A DNA stretch of 64,000 nt from Legionella sp. PC1000 (GTDB lineage: Bacteria; Pseudomonadota; Gammaproteobacteria; Legionellales; Legionellaceae): contig NZ_CP059400.1 of the NCBI RefSeq assembly GCF_014109805.1, forward strand, positions 652,001-716,000. The letters run 5' to 3'. Below, in pieces: positions 62,920-64,000 of the stretch (its first letter is position 1; each line of letters opens with the position of its first letter). The position numbers and the translations under genes are program-made. The notes beneath the pieces are model-generated. The model was not told the DNA's origin. It saw nothing but the letters and a program-made list of their open reading frames with translations, and made no database searches.

Positions 62920-64000
<1,081 letters not shown>

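Overview
The window comes from a Legionella-type gammaproteobacterium. It is AT-rich. It carries a macromolecular-synthesis cluster (rpsU, yqeY, dnaG, rpoD), large proteins resembling Dot/Icm effectors, and a conjugative element with the lvrR-lvrA-lvrB-csrA control module known from Legionella. The species cannot be named from sequence alone.

Region 1 (1-4092) is chromosomal flank. It holds the 5' part of a PAS-LuxR type regulator (minus strand), a 904-residue protein of unknown function (plus strand), and a short imperfect inverted-repeat element.

Region 2 (4093-48432) is a complete integrative conjugative element (ICE) of about 44.3 kb. It is bounded by a 47-bp direct repeat equal to the 3' half of a tRNA with a CAU anticodon. 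The intact tRNA lies at the right end, next to overlapping xis and int genes. The conjugation machinery is IncP (RK2)-like throughout. It has traMLK, an oriT whose nic region and hairpin resemble RK2, traJ, traI with an embedded traH-like gene, traC, a small traD-like gene, the pilin-cyclising peptidase traF, traG, and trbL-K-J-I-H-G-F-E-D-C-B. Control comes from a CsrA paralogue, LvrB, LvrA and the divergent LexA/CI-type repressor LvrR. A 19-bp palindrome of the same design occurs in the lvrR/lvrA promoter region and at the xis promoter, which suggests that LvrR controls transfer and excision together.

Cargo of the ICE: (a) an AbiEi/AbiEii type IV toxin-antitoxin pair with a clear operator; (b) a two-nuclease DUF2779 protein; (c) an extended type III restriction-modification operon (HTH regulator, SNF2-like helicase with an unusual N-terminal region, DUF4391 protein, Mod, Res), followed by a small ORF and a HEPN (R-x4-H) protein; (d) a group next to int that has a POT-like transporter, an unrecognised 443-codon protein, an OphMA/borosin-like alpha-N-methyltransferase and, overlapping it, a small ORF that could encode a split-borosin precursor peptide. 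Group (d) is the best candidate for an undescribed system.

Region 3 (48433-64000) is core chromosome: rpoD, dnaG, yqeY, rpsU, tsaD, plsY with an unusual basic tail, hemW, mdh, a hypothetical gene, an EamA transporter and the start of fadH. A plus-strand gene with an N-terminal methyltransferase domain interrupts the dnaG-rpoD junction, and a decayed second copy of the dnaG 3' end lies beside it. A 193-bp MITE with perfect 26-bp terminal inverted repeats and a 7-bp target duplication lies between plsY and hemW.
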